This document shows positions 33,816 to 42,448 of a stretch of DNA of 64,000 nt, one piece after another. A program made the translations under genes and the position numbers. A model generated the notes under the pieces. The model was not told where the DNA came from and searched no databases. It saw only the letters and a program-made list of their open reading frames with translations. Source of the stretch: Ardenticatenaceae bacterium (GTDB taxonomy: Bacteria; Chloroflexota; Anaerolineae; Promineifilales; Promineifilaceae); the NCBI GenBank assembly GCA_020634235.1, contig JACKCB010000002.1, positions 1-64,000 of the forward strand, written 5' to 3'. The stretch's first letter is position 1. Every line of letters starts with the position of its first letter.

Positions 33816-36800
33816 TCAGGGCGTTTCCTTTAATGCCAATTCAACCGCCTCCGCCAACGACCACCCACTCCCCTCCGCCCACGCCGCATTGAACGCTTCC
33901 TCGCCCAATTCTGCACGGGTGGCGGCGAGGGTTTGGGCGTGAAAGTTCTTGGATTCAAGTTCAGGAACCGCGTTAAGCGCCTTGAGGGTCATATCCACCA
34001 CGCCCAATAACTGTGCGGCATACTGCGCCTTCCCTTCGCGTAACGCCAGTCCGGCTAGACCAATTAGCGGGGACGTTTGCGAGAGTATTTCGCCCAATTC
34101 TACGCGCATACGCAAACTGGCTAAGATGCGGGCGCGGGCTTCAGGCTTGTTCTCCACAATATCAATGAGACCCAAGACTTGTAGGACAGAGGCAATATCA
34201 TACTTCGCGTCGAGGGCTTGAGCTAGTTGCAGGGCTTCGTTTAGCAACGCCCGCGCCGCATCCAACTCTCCTTGCGCAAAAACAACTAGCGCCAGGTTCG
34301 TGCTTGCTCGAACAACCATCCCCTTGCTTCCCGATTCACGGTATAGCGCCAAACTTTCTTCTTGGAGGAGCCGGGCGGCCGTGTAATCACCTAAACCCAA
34401 TTTCGCATTGCCCATACTGCCAAGGGAAGCGGCAATCCCATGTTTATCCCCCATCATGCGTTTGATGCTCAAACTCTCTCCAAATAGGCGCAGGGCGTCC
34501 AGGTAATCGCCCCGCACATAGGCGCACCCCCCCAAATTGTTTAGCGTTGCGGCAAGGCCTCGTTTGTTGTCGATCAACCGCCACAAGTACAGACACTCTG
34601 TATAAAATGCCTGCGCGGAAATGGTATCCCCTAGCATAATCATAATATTCCCCAATCCCTGCAGGGCGCCTGCCGCATGCATCTGATGCGCTTGGCTATC
34701 CCCCTGCCGTGCCAGCGCCAGACTTTCGTTATAAATCGCCTGCGCGGGAACATACTCTGCCCGCACAAAATATAAGTTACCGATTTCACGCAACACGCGG
34801 CTCATGCCAAGCGAGTCGTGCAATGTTTCCCAAGCGGTCCGCGCTTGATCCAGCGAATCTAAAGCCCGTGTGTAATTGCCCTGTAGGTAGAATGTCCTAC
34901 CCAAACTGTATTTTGCGGTGGCCTGCGCGGTGACGTTCGCATCGGCCAGGGTCAATGCAACGCGATAGCGCTTTTCAGCTTCGCTAAGTTTTCCCATCAC
35001 TTCCAGCACAGCGCCGATCTTGAAATAAATTTCAATTTGTGCTTGGGCATCCTTTATCAGGGGCAATAGTTTCTCGTAATATGCCAGGGCAACCTCGTTG
35101 GCGTAATTCTCTTGCGCGGTTTTGCCAGCTTTAAGCAGGTACTCACAGGCTTTTTCAAGCGCCGTTTCCGCCCCTAACTGATAGGCTGAGTGGTAGTGAT
35201 AAGCCAACGTGTCATAGGTGTTGGGCAGTTGGTCGGCATAGACTTGCTCGGCGGTATTTGCCGCCAGCAAATGTAGTTCACGCAAACGGGTACGCAACTG
35301 CATCTCATAGGCGGCATCCCGTAACAGGGCATGTTTGAAGATATAGCGCAACTCGTGCAGCAGCGCCCAGATTTGTTCGCTTTCGGCTTGTTCTACCTCT
35401 GGCAACACATCAGCCCGTAGCATATTGGACAGCAACTGCACATCAAATTCGCGCCCCAGCACGGCCGCAACTTGCACAACCTGCTTAACCTGTTGGGTCA
35501 GGCGGTCAATGCGGGCAATGAGCATGGTGTTAACGTTCACAGGTAAATCGCTGGGAATAGTTTCTAATCCCCAATCGCCGGTGGGCGTCTGCGCCAACGC
35601 CCCCGTTTCCCGAAAATGCAACAGCATCTGCTCCACAAAAAACGGGTTGGCGCGGCTTCGTTCCCAGAGCAAGGTTAGCAAAGCTGGATCGGCTGGCCCG
35701 CCGAGGATGGCCAGGGTTTGTTCTGCCACTGCCTCTCGTGAAAGCGCAGTGAGGTCGAGGGTGCGGGTGGGCATTTCTTCGTCAAGGGCGAAGGCTGGTT
35801 TGGTGCCGTCATCATGGTAGCGGGAGGTGATGAGGATAAGCAGTGGGTAGGCTGAGACAGTGCGACTCAGCGCCAGCAGGAGGTCACGCGAGGATTCGTC
35901 GAGCCAGTGGCCGTCTTCCAGTTCAAACACGACGGGGCGCAGTCTGCTTTCGGCGAGGATGAGGGTTCTAACGGCCGTTACCGTATTCTGATAGCGCAAT
36001 TTCGGGTCATCCAACTGCTGGTAAAGCGAGCCATCCCAATGCAGCCCCAGAAGTGCGCCGAGAAAAGATTGGGTGCGAACCAATTCGGCGATGAGGGCGT
36101 GGGGCGTGAGGGATAAGGATTGGAGATTGGCGATTAGCTCGCGGAAACGGTCGTCAAAACGGGCTTTGTTCTGTGCTGTTGTGTCGTCGGGTGACTGATT
36201 GAAGTAACCCTTGAGCCAGTAAACGAACGGATTGAACGCCTGCCGCAAAATCTGGTCGGTTTGACCGGTGAACCAGGAAATTTCCCCCCTTTGCTTCCCC
36301 CCCGGGGATTGAGGGGGGGCGATACGCTGGCGCAAGGCATAGGCCAGGCGAGATTTGCCAATGCCCGCTTCACCGTAGATGACGGCCGTGCCCGCCAACT
36401 TGCCCGCAAATAAGGGCTGCGCGAAAACCACCAACTGCTGCAATTCGGCCGTGCGCCCGACCATCGGCGTAGCGAATACCAGCTCTGCCCCCAACAATTC
36501 CCCCAGCAAACTGTAGGTGGGCACCGGCTGCGCGAACCCCTTCACCGCCAACTCGCCGACGAATTGCAGCCGAAATCCAGGGTATTCACTCATGCGGCCG
36601 GAGACAAGAACTTGCCCCGGCTGAGCGTGGCTCATCAAACGCGCCGCCAAACTGACATCGCTGCCCATCACGCCATAGGTGTAACGGCCGTTGCCGCCAC
36701 AACTCCCCGTCCACACCTCCCCCCGCGTCAACCCAATTTGCAGGGGCGTGATAAACTCAGCCAGGTCAGGCGGCAAGTCGCGCAAAGCCAACGCCGCCCG

Positions 36801-37814
36801 CATCGCTCGCGCCGGGTCATTTTCATGCGCCTGCGGCGCGCCAAACGGCGCATAAATGAAAGCGCCCTTGTCGCCAATGGTCAGCTCCAGCAGCACACCG
36901 CCATGATGATGAACAATACGCTGCACCCAGGTAATGAAGGCATCCAGTTTTTCACCCGCCGCCTCATCCTCGTCGAAATCAATCCCGCCAAACTGGAGCA
37001 TCAGCGGCGTCACCGGCCGCAGGTCGCCCAGGATGCCGCTGCTGCTGTGCAGTTGTTCATAAACTGTTGGCAGTACCCACTCGCGGGATAACTCGGCGGG
37101 CAACGCCTCTTGGAGGAGTATCGGCCACGGGGTTGGCTGGACAGCAACAGCCAATCCTGCAACGACGGCGTGTTGCTCCCCGTCGCGCCATTCTCTAACG
37201 CGCAAAGCATCACCCAAACTCACGGCTACTTCCCGACTAACAACCACCTCCCCCTGCCGCGCCCGCTTCTCGGCAGCGGCCATGCGCACCACCAGCGACC
37301 CCACCAGCGCGTCGATGCGCTGGATGGCCGGGTCGCCGACGAGGAAGCGCCGCGCTGAGCCGGCGGCAATGCCCGCCTTCACGCGCAAAGAGATTTCCAC
37401 CCCTGTTGGCGCAGGAATGGCGGCGAACTGCGCTATCCTCTCCTGCATTGCCAATCCAGCCGCAACTGCCCGCAGGTCAGACTTGACAGGTTTTTGGAAA
37501 CCTGTCAAGTCTCGGTCGGCGAAGTTCGCCGAATCGTCGAACCAACAGGTGATGGCGTCGCCGGCAAAGCCAATAACGCTGCCGCCAAAGCGATGCACCG
37601 GTTCGATGAGCGCCTCGAACAGTGGGTTGAGCACGTTCAACAGCGCTTCCGCGCCATGTTTCTTGCCGAGGGATTGGGCAAAGGCGCGGGTGAGTGGGGT
37701 GAACCCAGATACATCCACGAACAGGGCAGCGCCGCTGGCGCGGTTGGGCAGCTTCTCGTTATGGGCGAGGGCGTAGAGGCGGTCTTTGGGTATGTAGGCA
37801 GTGAAATCGATCAT
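33816..37814 (-). CDS. adenylate/guanylate cyclase-like, AAA ATPase and TPR signalling protein
   Basis: Large cytosolic signalling protein of 1332 aa. It begins with two class III cyclase-like domains: the first keeps metal-binding Asp34 (FVDVSGFT) and Asp86 (GFAGDAITCWF), the second lacks the first Asp (LQFGGIDFDED) and is probably degenerate. Such pairs resemble mammalian soluble-adenylyl-cyclase-like proteins. A STAND/AAA-type ATPase domain follows (YGEAGIGKSRLA), then about ten TPR repeats with LGxxYxxQGNYxxALD-like units. Two palindromic repeats (37479-37512 and 36284-36318) are translated in frame into it, at residues ~101-112 and in the ATPase domain. Convergent neighbours suggest its own promoter. 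Confidence 0.88.
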   Translation of the reverse strand: MIDFTAYIPKDRLYALAHNEKLPNRASGAALFVDVSGFTPLTRAFAQSLGKKHGAEALLNVLNPLFEALIEPVHRFGGSVIGFAGDAITCWFDDSANFADRDLTGFQKPVKSDLRAVAAGLAMQERIAQFAAIPAPTGVEISLRVKAGIAAGSARRFLVGDPAIQRIDALVGSLVVRMAAAEKRARQGEVVVSREVAVSLGDALRVREWRDGEQHAVVAGLAVAVQPTPWPILLQEALPAELSREWVLPTVYEQLHSSSGILGDLRPVTPLMLQFGGIDFDEDEAAGEKLDAFITWVQRIVHHHGGVLLELTIGDKGAFIYAPFGAPQAHENDPARAMRAALALRDLPPDLAEFITPLQIGLTRGEVWTGSCGGNGRYTYGVMGSDVSLAARLMSHAQPGQVLVSGRMSEYPGFRLQFVGELAVKGFAQPVPTYSLLGELLGAELVFATPMVGRTAELQQLVVFAQPLFAGKLAGTAVIYGEAGIGKSRLAYALRQRIAPPQSPGGKQRGEISWFTGQTDQILRQAFNPFVYWLKGYFNQSPDDTTAQNKARFDDRFRELIANLQSLSLTPHALIAELVRTQSFLGALLGLHWDGSLYQQLDDPKLRYQNTVTAVRTLILAESRLRPVVFELEDGHWLDESSRDLLLALSRTVSAYPLLILITSRYHDDGTKPAFALDEEMPTRTLDLTALSREAVAEQTLAILGGPADPALLTLLWERSRANPFFVEQMLLHFRETGALAQTPTGDWGLETIPSDLPVNVNTMLIARIDRLTQQVKQVVQVAAVLGREFDVQLLSNMLRADVLPEVEQAESEQIWALLHELRYIFKHALLRDAAYEMQLRTRLRELHLLAANTAEQVYADQLPNTYDTLAYHYHSAYQLGAETALEKACEYLLKAGKTAQENYANEVALAYYEKLLPLIKDAQAQIEIYFKIGAVLEVMGKLSEAEKRYRVALTLADANVTAQATAKYSLGRTFYLQGNYTRALDSLDQARTAWETLHDSLGMSRVLREIGNLYFVRAEYVPAQAIYNESLALARQGDSQAHQMHAAGALQGLGNIMIMLGDTISAQAFYTECLYLWRLIDNKRGLAATLNNLGGCAYVRGDYLDALRLFGESLSIKRMMGDKHGIAASLGSMGNAKLGLGDYTAARLLQEESLALYRESGSKGMVVRASTNLALVVFAQGELDAARALLNEALQLAQALDAKYDIASVLQVLGLIDIVENKPEARARILASLRMRVELGEILSQTSPLIGLAGLALREGKAQYAAQLLGVVDMTLKALNAVPELESKNFHAQTLAATRAELGEEAFNAAWAEGSGWSLAEAVELALKETP
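36284..36318. repeat. CCCCCCT...AGGGGGG palindromic insertion in a coding region
   Basis: Arms CCCCCCT (36284-36290) and AGGGGGG (36312-36318) with an inner CCCCGGGG palindrome. Read on the minus strand it adds APPQSPGGKQRGEIS between QRI and WFTGQ of the ATPase domain, an unusual stretch for the family. Confidence 0.7.
37479..37512. repeat. palindromic repeat, 15-bp arms, inside cyclase domain
   Basis: Perfect arms 37479-37493 and 37498-37512 with a 4-nt loop, same design as 7143-7176. It encodes DLTGFQKPVKSD in frame, between the conserved WFDDSA and AGLAMQERI of the first cyclase domain. Confidence 0.9.
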
Positions 37815-38141
37815 TCGGCCAAGTCCTCAAAGTATCGGTCGGCTCGCACCAGATATTATTGATAGGCTTTTGGGCAGCATTCATCATAGTTTACCAGCAA
37901 ATTGGCATGGAACACGTGTACTTTTTAGGTGTTTGGTGGGAATTGCGACAATAGTGATAGCAGAACGATAGATGGCAATGAACAGAAAGAACTACGGTTG
38001 TTGGCAATGCAAAAATGCGCGCGATGGAGAAAGATAGCAGGGAAATCGTCTTCCCCAAACTCGCTCCCCATCCCCGCACCGGCCCCACCCACAGCCGCTG
38101 GCCTTGCACCCGGCCGGGGTCGCCATCCCCCGCACCCACGG
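37815..38141. other. intergenic region with decayed coding
   Basis: No intact gene. The left half is AT-richer without clear signals; the right half continues the out-of-frame remnant of the pseudogene described next. Confidence 0.5.
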
Positions 38142-38483
38142 TCACATAAACCGTGTACACCTGGATGGATTCGCGCCAGGGCCTTCCTGATCCAGCGTGA
38201 CCCGTGACCACACTTCGCCCACGTCGGTGACGGTCTGGGTATGGTGGAGGGCAAAGGTCTGGACCGTCACGGCCGCCCCATTTTCCAGGGCCATCGTGCC
38301 CGTATAACTGTGCCCGACGTGCAGCGCCTGCGCCTCCAGGGTGCTGTCGGCGTCGCGCACGTTCAGGCAGCCGGGCGCGGCGTCGCCGATTTCAATGGTG
38401 CCGGTGTTGGAAAAGACGCCGCTGTTGACGACGAGCAGCCGCGCTTCGTCCGGTTCGGCGGGGTTGGCGGGGGGCAGGGTCAA
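38040..38483 (-). pseudogene. fragment of a beta-repeat surface protein
   Basis: The frame from 38483 reads VVNSGVFSNTGTIEIGDAAP, then ADSTLEAQALHVGHSYTGTM and NGAAVTVQTF, typical of repeat units of autotransporter-like or S-layer-type surface proteins. Near 38190 the reading shifts: RESIQVYTVYVTVGAGDGDP continues in another frame. No signal peptide, upstream start or downstream domain is present, so this is a small frameshifted remnant. Confidence 0.6.
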
Positions 38484-38619
38484 GACATAGGAAGGAGGAT
38501 AGCAAAGGGGTGTCGTGGGAATATGGGAGAGAAACGGCCTTGTAACGGCCGTTTTGCCACTATTGCGACAAAATTTTGCGGGGAAAGGGTAGAGAGAAGG
38601 GGGGACTATCGTGACAGAA

Positions 38620-39018
38620 TCAATGGTCAGTAATCAGTTTAGCCCGCATTCCTAAAGCCAAGGCTACCATGGCCGCCAACGTTAACAAGTCTGGCATAAA
38701 AATAACATCCTCAAACTGTACCGCAGCTTCAATATCATAAGGATACTCGTAGAAGGTAATCTGAACCGAGTTAACCATGCCAGTGAGCTGATCGCCGTCT
38801 TGAAAGCGGGCGATAAAGTTTAGGTTATGCTCCTTAATGACCTTGTTGATCCATTGTTTGTTTAGCGGTTGGCTGGAAAACAGATCAAAGTCAATAGATT
38901 TTCTATGCCCAATTTGCAAAGCAACGGCCGTTCCGCCAACCAGGTAGAAGCGTTGGCCGCAGGCTTTTACAAAAGGCAGCAATTGTTTTTGTTCTTCAGT
39001 TAGAATACTGGGGTACAT
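38620..39018 (-). CDS. AbiEii-like nucleotidyltransferase, C-terminally short
   Basis: Protein of 132 aa resembling the N-terminal half of AbiEii/AbiGii toxin-type nucleotidyltransferases. The seen core is RFYLVGGTAVALQIGHRKSIDFDLFSSQPL, where GG and the DFD acids form the active site. Family members usually run beyond 200 aa; this one stops at MRAKLITDH soon after PDLLTLAAMVALALG, where the family continues. It may be truncated or frameshifted. It overlaps the upstream partner gene by 23 nt, typical of toxin-antitoxin pairs. Confidence 0.7.
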   Translation of the reverse strand: MYPSILTEEQKQLLPFVKACGQRFYLVGGTAVALQIGHRKSIDFDLFSSQPLNKQWINKVIKEHNLNFIARFQDGDQLTGMVNSVQITFYEYPYDIEAAVQFEDVIFMPDLLTLAAMVALALGMRAKLITDH

Positions 39019-39385
39019 GACGAGAAAAATACAAGTTGAAAAAATGCCTTACAGGGGGAAAATAGTTGCTGCGAACCTGATATGCCCTCTCCTTGAAAAT
39101 ACGAGCGACTGCTTCCACCCCATAGAGTCTAAATAATTGGCTCACTTCCGCTTCTGTGCCATAGTTAAGCACGGTTTCCACAATGGCATCAAGATCGAGT
39201 TCTAGTACATTTTCTGGACTCATCCACCAGAAAAGCGGCGCAATTCCCAATAAAAATTCCCGCTGCTGATCGTTGTGTACACACTCTTGTATCATAGCGT
39301 CATCATATGAAATTCCCCTCCAAATATCCACTTCATAGTCGGACAGGAATCGGCGCAGGTATGGAAAGCCCCCTCGATCACTCAC
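38996..39385 (-). CDS. DUF6922-like partner of the AbiEii-type gene
   Basis: Protein of 129 aa with a PLFWWMSPENVLELDLDAIVE region, LNYGTEAEVSQLFRLYG and RAYQVRSNYFPPV segments, resembling the small family that accompanies AbiEii-type nucleotidyltransferases. It overlaps the gene downstream by 23 nt and the gene upstream by four (ATGA), so the three are translated as an operon. The antitoxin role is inferred from context only. Confidence 0.6.
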   Translation of the reverse strand: MSDRGGFPYLRRFLSDYEVDIWRGISYDDAMIQECVHNDQQREFLLGIAPLFWWMSPENVLELDLDAIVETVLNYGTEAEVSQLFRLYGVEAVARIFKERAYQVRSNYFPPVRHFFNLYFSRHVPQYSN

Positions 39386-39840
39386 TTATTACGCTTGCGG
39401 GTGGGCAGCGCCACGCCTTCAACGGCCAGCAGCTCCATGTCGCGCAGCACCGTGCGGCGGCTGACGCCCAGCATGGCGGCCAGATCGTCGTCGGTAGGGG
39501 CGGCCTTCTGCGCGACCGCCTCCGCCAGCAGGCGGCGCAGGTGTTCGTAGTGGGCCAGGGCTTCGTTGAGACGGCCAGCGCGCCCCAGCCGGCGCAGAAG
39601 CTGCTGGTGCGCTTCTTCGCGCAGGGGGTCGGCCTGGGTAAGCTGGCGGGCGTAAGCCAGTGCGCGGGGCAAATCGGCCTGGGTTTGGCAATGCTTGGCT
39701 AACCGTTCTAGCAGAGTGAGGTACTGTTCTTGCCGCTGGAGGCGGGGCAGCAGCGCCCAATCGTCGTAGAGGTTGGGCAGGAGGTCGCCGGTGTGGTGGG
39801 CGACGGCCAAAGGGCTAATTGTCTGCCCGTTCTGATGCAC
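39382..39840 (-). CDS. BTAD-type helical domain fused to HTH, chimeric remnant
   Basis: Protein of 152 aa in two parts. Residues ~1-110 are a helical repeat like the bacterial transcriptional activator domain of SARP regulators (LPNLYDDWALLPRLQRQEQY, ADPLREEAHQQLLRRLGRAG). The last ~40 residues are a helix-turn-helix (DDLAAMLGVSRRTVLRDMEL). The N-terminal DNA-binding part of a SARP is missing, and the HTH is not its usual continuation, so the gene looks like a fusion of a SARP fragment to a small regulator of the adjacent AbiEii-type locus. Its stop overlaps the next start (ATGA). Confidence 0.55.
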   Translation of the reverse strand: MHQNGQTISPLAVAHHTGDLLPNLYDDWALLPRLQRQEQYLTLLERLAKHCQTQADLPRALAYARQLTQADPLREEAHQQLLRRLGRAGRLNEALAHYEHLRRLLAEAVAQKAAPTDDDLAAMLGVSRRTVLRDMELLAVEGVALPTRKRNK

Positions 39841-39931
39841 CGCGAAGCGGCCAAAAAAGCTGAACTTGCATGGCTATGCCGCCACTAGTTTAGCAAATTA
39901 CCCGGCCGGGAGACCAAAGTTTGTACGTGGA
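39841..39931. other. short intergenic gap
   Basis: Contains one CCCGGCCGGG word; no gene or promoter was identified. Confidence 0.4.
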
Positions 39932-40819
39932 TCAATGGGGTAGCGGAAAGAGGGGAAGCTGGGTCGCTGGCGGCACAGTAAAGGGCTGGATACGGCGGGC
40001 GATACCTGCCTGGGCACAAGCTTCCTGGAATACGGCCGTGAGCTGCGCCATTTGCCGCGCCGGCGCAAAATACTGCTCCCCGAAGCTGCGCACATACTGC
40101 TGCTTCACGCCGGGAAAACGACGGTCCAATTCGTTATAAAAATAAGCCCGTTGCCGGTCGCGCAGCGTCACCCCGAAAGAAGCAATGATGTACTGCGCCC
40201 CGCTGTCGGCCGCCCGCCGCACGATGGCCCGAATGTTCTGCGGGTCATCCTGCAAAAAGGGCAGCACAGGCATCAACGTGACGCCGGCATAAATCCCCTT
40301 CTCAGCCAGCTTCTGCAGGGCGTGAAAGCGGGCCGATGGTAATGGTGCCCCCGGTTCTACCTGCTTGCCCAGGTCATCATTGGCCGTAGTTATAGTGAAA
40401 CTAACCGCGGCGTAAATCTGGCCAATCTGCTGCAACACATCGGCGTCGCGCAGCACCAGGTCACTTTTGGTGATGACGTGGACGGGAAAGCGAAAGGTGG
40501 CAATGATTTCCAGAGCGCGGCGGGTTAAATTTAGCTTCTTCTCCAGGGGCATGTAAGGGTCGTTCATGGAGCCGGTGCCGATGGTGCCTTTGACGCGCTT
40601 GCGTGCCAGTTCGCTGCGCAGCAGTTCGGGGGCGTTTGCTTTCACCAGGATGTCCTGGTCAAAGCGGTCGATGCGGTAGCACTGGCTGCGGGAATCGCAG
40701 TAAATGCAGCGGTGCTGGCAGCCCCGGTAAAGGTTCATGTTGTATTTCAAACCGAACCAGGTATCGGGCTGTTTGACGGGGTTGAGCAGGCTTTTGGCCT
40801 GAATCATGTGAATGGTCAT
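39932..40819 (-). CDS. radical SAM protein (SPL/Rv2578c-like)
   Basis: Radical SAM enzyme of 295 aa. The 4Fe-4S motif CxxxCxxC is C34, C38 and C41 (YRGCQHRCIYCDS). Downstream it has the family pattern GTGSMNDPYMPLEKKLNLTR and ITKSDLVLRDADVL, as in the spore-photoproduct-lyase-like group of uncharacterised radical SAM proteins. It lacks the features of true spore photolyase beyond this core, and the substrate is unknown. The start is MTIHMIQAKS or the internal Met5. Confidence 0.88.
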   Translation of the reverse strand: MTIHMIQAKSLLNPVKQPDTWFGLKYNMNLYRGCQHRCIYCDSRSQCYRIDRFDQDILVKANAPELLRSELARKRVKGTIGTGSMNDPYMPLEKKLNLTRRALEIIATFRFPVHVITKSDLVLRDADVLQQIGQIYAAVSFTITTANDDLGKQVEPGAPLPSARFHALQKLAEKGIYAGVTLMPVLPFLQDDPQNIRAIVRRAADSGAQYIIASFGVTLRDRQRAYFYNELDRRFPGVKQQYVRSFGEQYFAPARQMAQLTAVFQEACAQAGIARRIQPFTVPPATQLPLFPLPH

Positions 40820-41204
40820 AGGGGTGGATTATAAGCGGAAAGGAGGGGAAAGGAAACGGCGTTGCACCAGGACGCCTGTATGTCTTCGGGATAGACGTGC
40901 TGGACATCAAGCTTAACATACCGGATTTTGCTGCGCGGACTCCGCTTCTGAATCGTGCAGTGGCGGCACAGGTATGTCAAGCTTCACATACCGGATTTTG
41001 CTGCGCGGACGGCCGTTTTCAGGAAAGCGGCGCTTGAAAATACCAGGTAGAGATGCAGTTTCAAGCAGTCCTCTTCGGGAAAATGTCCCGGCTTCCCAGG
41101 ATAATTGCCCAAAAGAATTCCCGTCAAATCTAGGCGCCTGCCTCATGACAGCATGACAGGGCGTGGTTTACACTTTCGGCAACAAAAACGCGAGGTAAAA
41201 AACA
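40820..41204. other. intergenic region with direct repeats
   Basis: No gene. It contains two 34-bp near-identical direct repeats 70 bp apart and several short palindromes. It is followed by gene remnants. Confidence 0.6.
40907..41010 (+). repeat. 34-bp direct repeat pair, period 70
   Basis: TCAAGCTTAACATACCGGAT and the following 14 bases at 40907-40940 recur at 40977-41010 with one change (A to C at the tenth base). The 36-bp spacer differs. They could be remnants of a tandem array or of a duplicated gene edge. Confidence 0.85.
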
Positions 41205-41315
41205 GATGCGTCGAATCTTGCTTGGGCAGATTATGGCCGCATGACCGACGACGACCTGACGGCGCTGTTTCTCTACCTGCAATCCCTCCCGGCAGCAGTC
41301 TCAACCACGGAGTGA
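41205..41315 (+). pseudogene. cytochrome c C-terminal remnant
   Basis: A frame reading SNLAWADYGRMTDDDLTALF, then LYLQSLPAAV and a stop at 41315 matches the C-terminal helix region of c-type cytochromes (MTDEDLxALxxYLxSLP). The CxxCH heme site and everything upstream are gone. Confidence 0.6.
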
Positions 41316-41320
41316 AGCAT

Positions 41321-41458
41321 ATGAAACGCTGGTTTCTTGCTGGCGATAGCGCCGTGGCGCTGTCACTAAATCTGGTCTTGGGGCGGGCCACGGCCATTTC
41401 CCTGGCCCCCCATCTCTGGCAGAAGCGCCCACCCGGCCTGAAGGAGCAGCGCGCATGA
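41321..41458 (+). pseudogene. short frame, likely N-terminal remnant of a membrane protein
   Basis: ATG followed by MKRWFLAGDSAVALSLNLVL, 45 codons in all, overlapping the next start as ATGA. The beginning looks like a membrane or signal segment, the rest is Pro/Lys-rich. It may be a remnant of the gene that once followed the cytochrome, or a short leader that couples translation of the next gene. Confidence 0.4.
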
Positions 41459-42447
41459 CCACCGCAAAAACACTCCTGGCCGTCAACGGCCGCAGCATTA
41501 CCCGCGCCACCGCTGACGGTAGTGGAAACTGGTCCGTAGAGACTGTGCTGGATGACCAGGGTGCCTGCTGCCTGGCGGCCGATCCCCACAACCGGCAGGT
41601 GGTGTACGCCGGCACAAATGGCAGCGGCGTCTACCGCTCCGGCGACGGCGGGCAAACGTGGGCGACGCTAGGCCCGGCCGGGCACATCGTGAAGGCGCTG
41701 GCCGTCAGCCCTCACGATCCCGACGTCATCTACGCCGGCACCAAACCGGCGCTGCTGTTCGTCTCCCGTGATGGCGGGCAGAGCTGGCATGAGCTGACCG
41801 CCTTTCGCCGCATTCGCGGCCGTCGCCTGTGGTTTTCCCCGGCCGAGCCGCCAGATTGGCGCCCTTACGTGCAGGCCATTGCCATCTCCCCCACCGACCC
41901 GCAGGTGGTGCTGGCCGGCATTGAGTTTGGGGCGGTGGTGCGCAGCAGCGACGGCGGCCGCACCTGGTCCAACCATGTGCGCGGCACGCTACGCGACTGC
42001 CACGACATGAAGTTCCACGCCAGCAGCGGCGATTGGGTGTACGAGGCAGGCGGCGGCGGCGCGGCCGTGGGGCGGGGCAACGGCCGTTCCTGGCGCAAAG
42101 CCAACGCCGGCCTGGCCAAACGGTACGGCGTGGCCTGCGCCGCCGACCCCGAACGGCCGGAAATCTGGTACACAGCCGTTGGCCCCAGCCCGGCCAAATC
42201 GTATGGTGAACAGGCCGAGGCTTATCTCTATCGCGCGGCCGGCGGCGCGGATTGGGCGCCCATCGGCTGGCAGCCCCACCCGCTGCCGCAGATGCCCATC
42301 GCTCTGGTGACAGACCCGGCCGCGCCCGGCCACCTGTACGCCGGACTCACTTTTGGCACTGTGTGGCATTCGGCCGATTACGGCGACACCTGGCAAAAGC
42401 TGCCTTTCAACCTGGGCCGCATCTGGCGCACCATGCTTGTGATCTGA
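41455..42447 (+). CDS. BNR-repeat (sialidase-like) beta-propeller protein
   Basis: Protein of 330 aa with at least four BNR/Asp-box repeats: VYRSGDGGQTWATL, LFVSRDGGQSWHEL, VVRSSDGGRTWSNH and VWHSADYGDTWQKL, each preceded by an IYAGT- or VLAG-type strand. These form a photosystem-II-assembly/sialidase-like propeller. No signal peptide is visible, so it is probably cytoplasmic or its start was misplaced by upstream decay. The repeats do not indicate enzymatic activity. It is the first of five genes in one run. Confidence 0.85.
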   Translation: MTTAKTLLAVNGRSITRATADGSGNWSVETVLDDQGACCLAADPHNRQVVYAGTNGSGVYRSGDGGQTWATLGPAGHIVKALAVSPHDPDVIYAGTKPALLFVSRDGGQSWHELTAFRRIRGRRLWFSPAEPPDWRPYVQAIAISPTDPQVVLAGIEFGAVVRSSDGGRTWSNHVRGTLRDCHDMKFHASSGDWVYEAGGGGAAVGRGNGRSWRKANAGLAKRYGVACAADPERPEIWYTAVGPSPAKSYGEQAEAYLYRAAGGADWAPIGWQPHPLPQMPIALVTDPAAPGHLYAGLTFGTVWHSADYGDTWQKLPFNLGRIWRTMLVI

Positions 42448-42448
42448 T

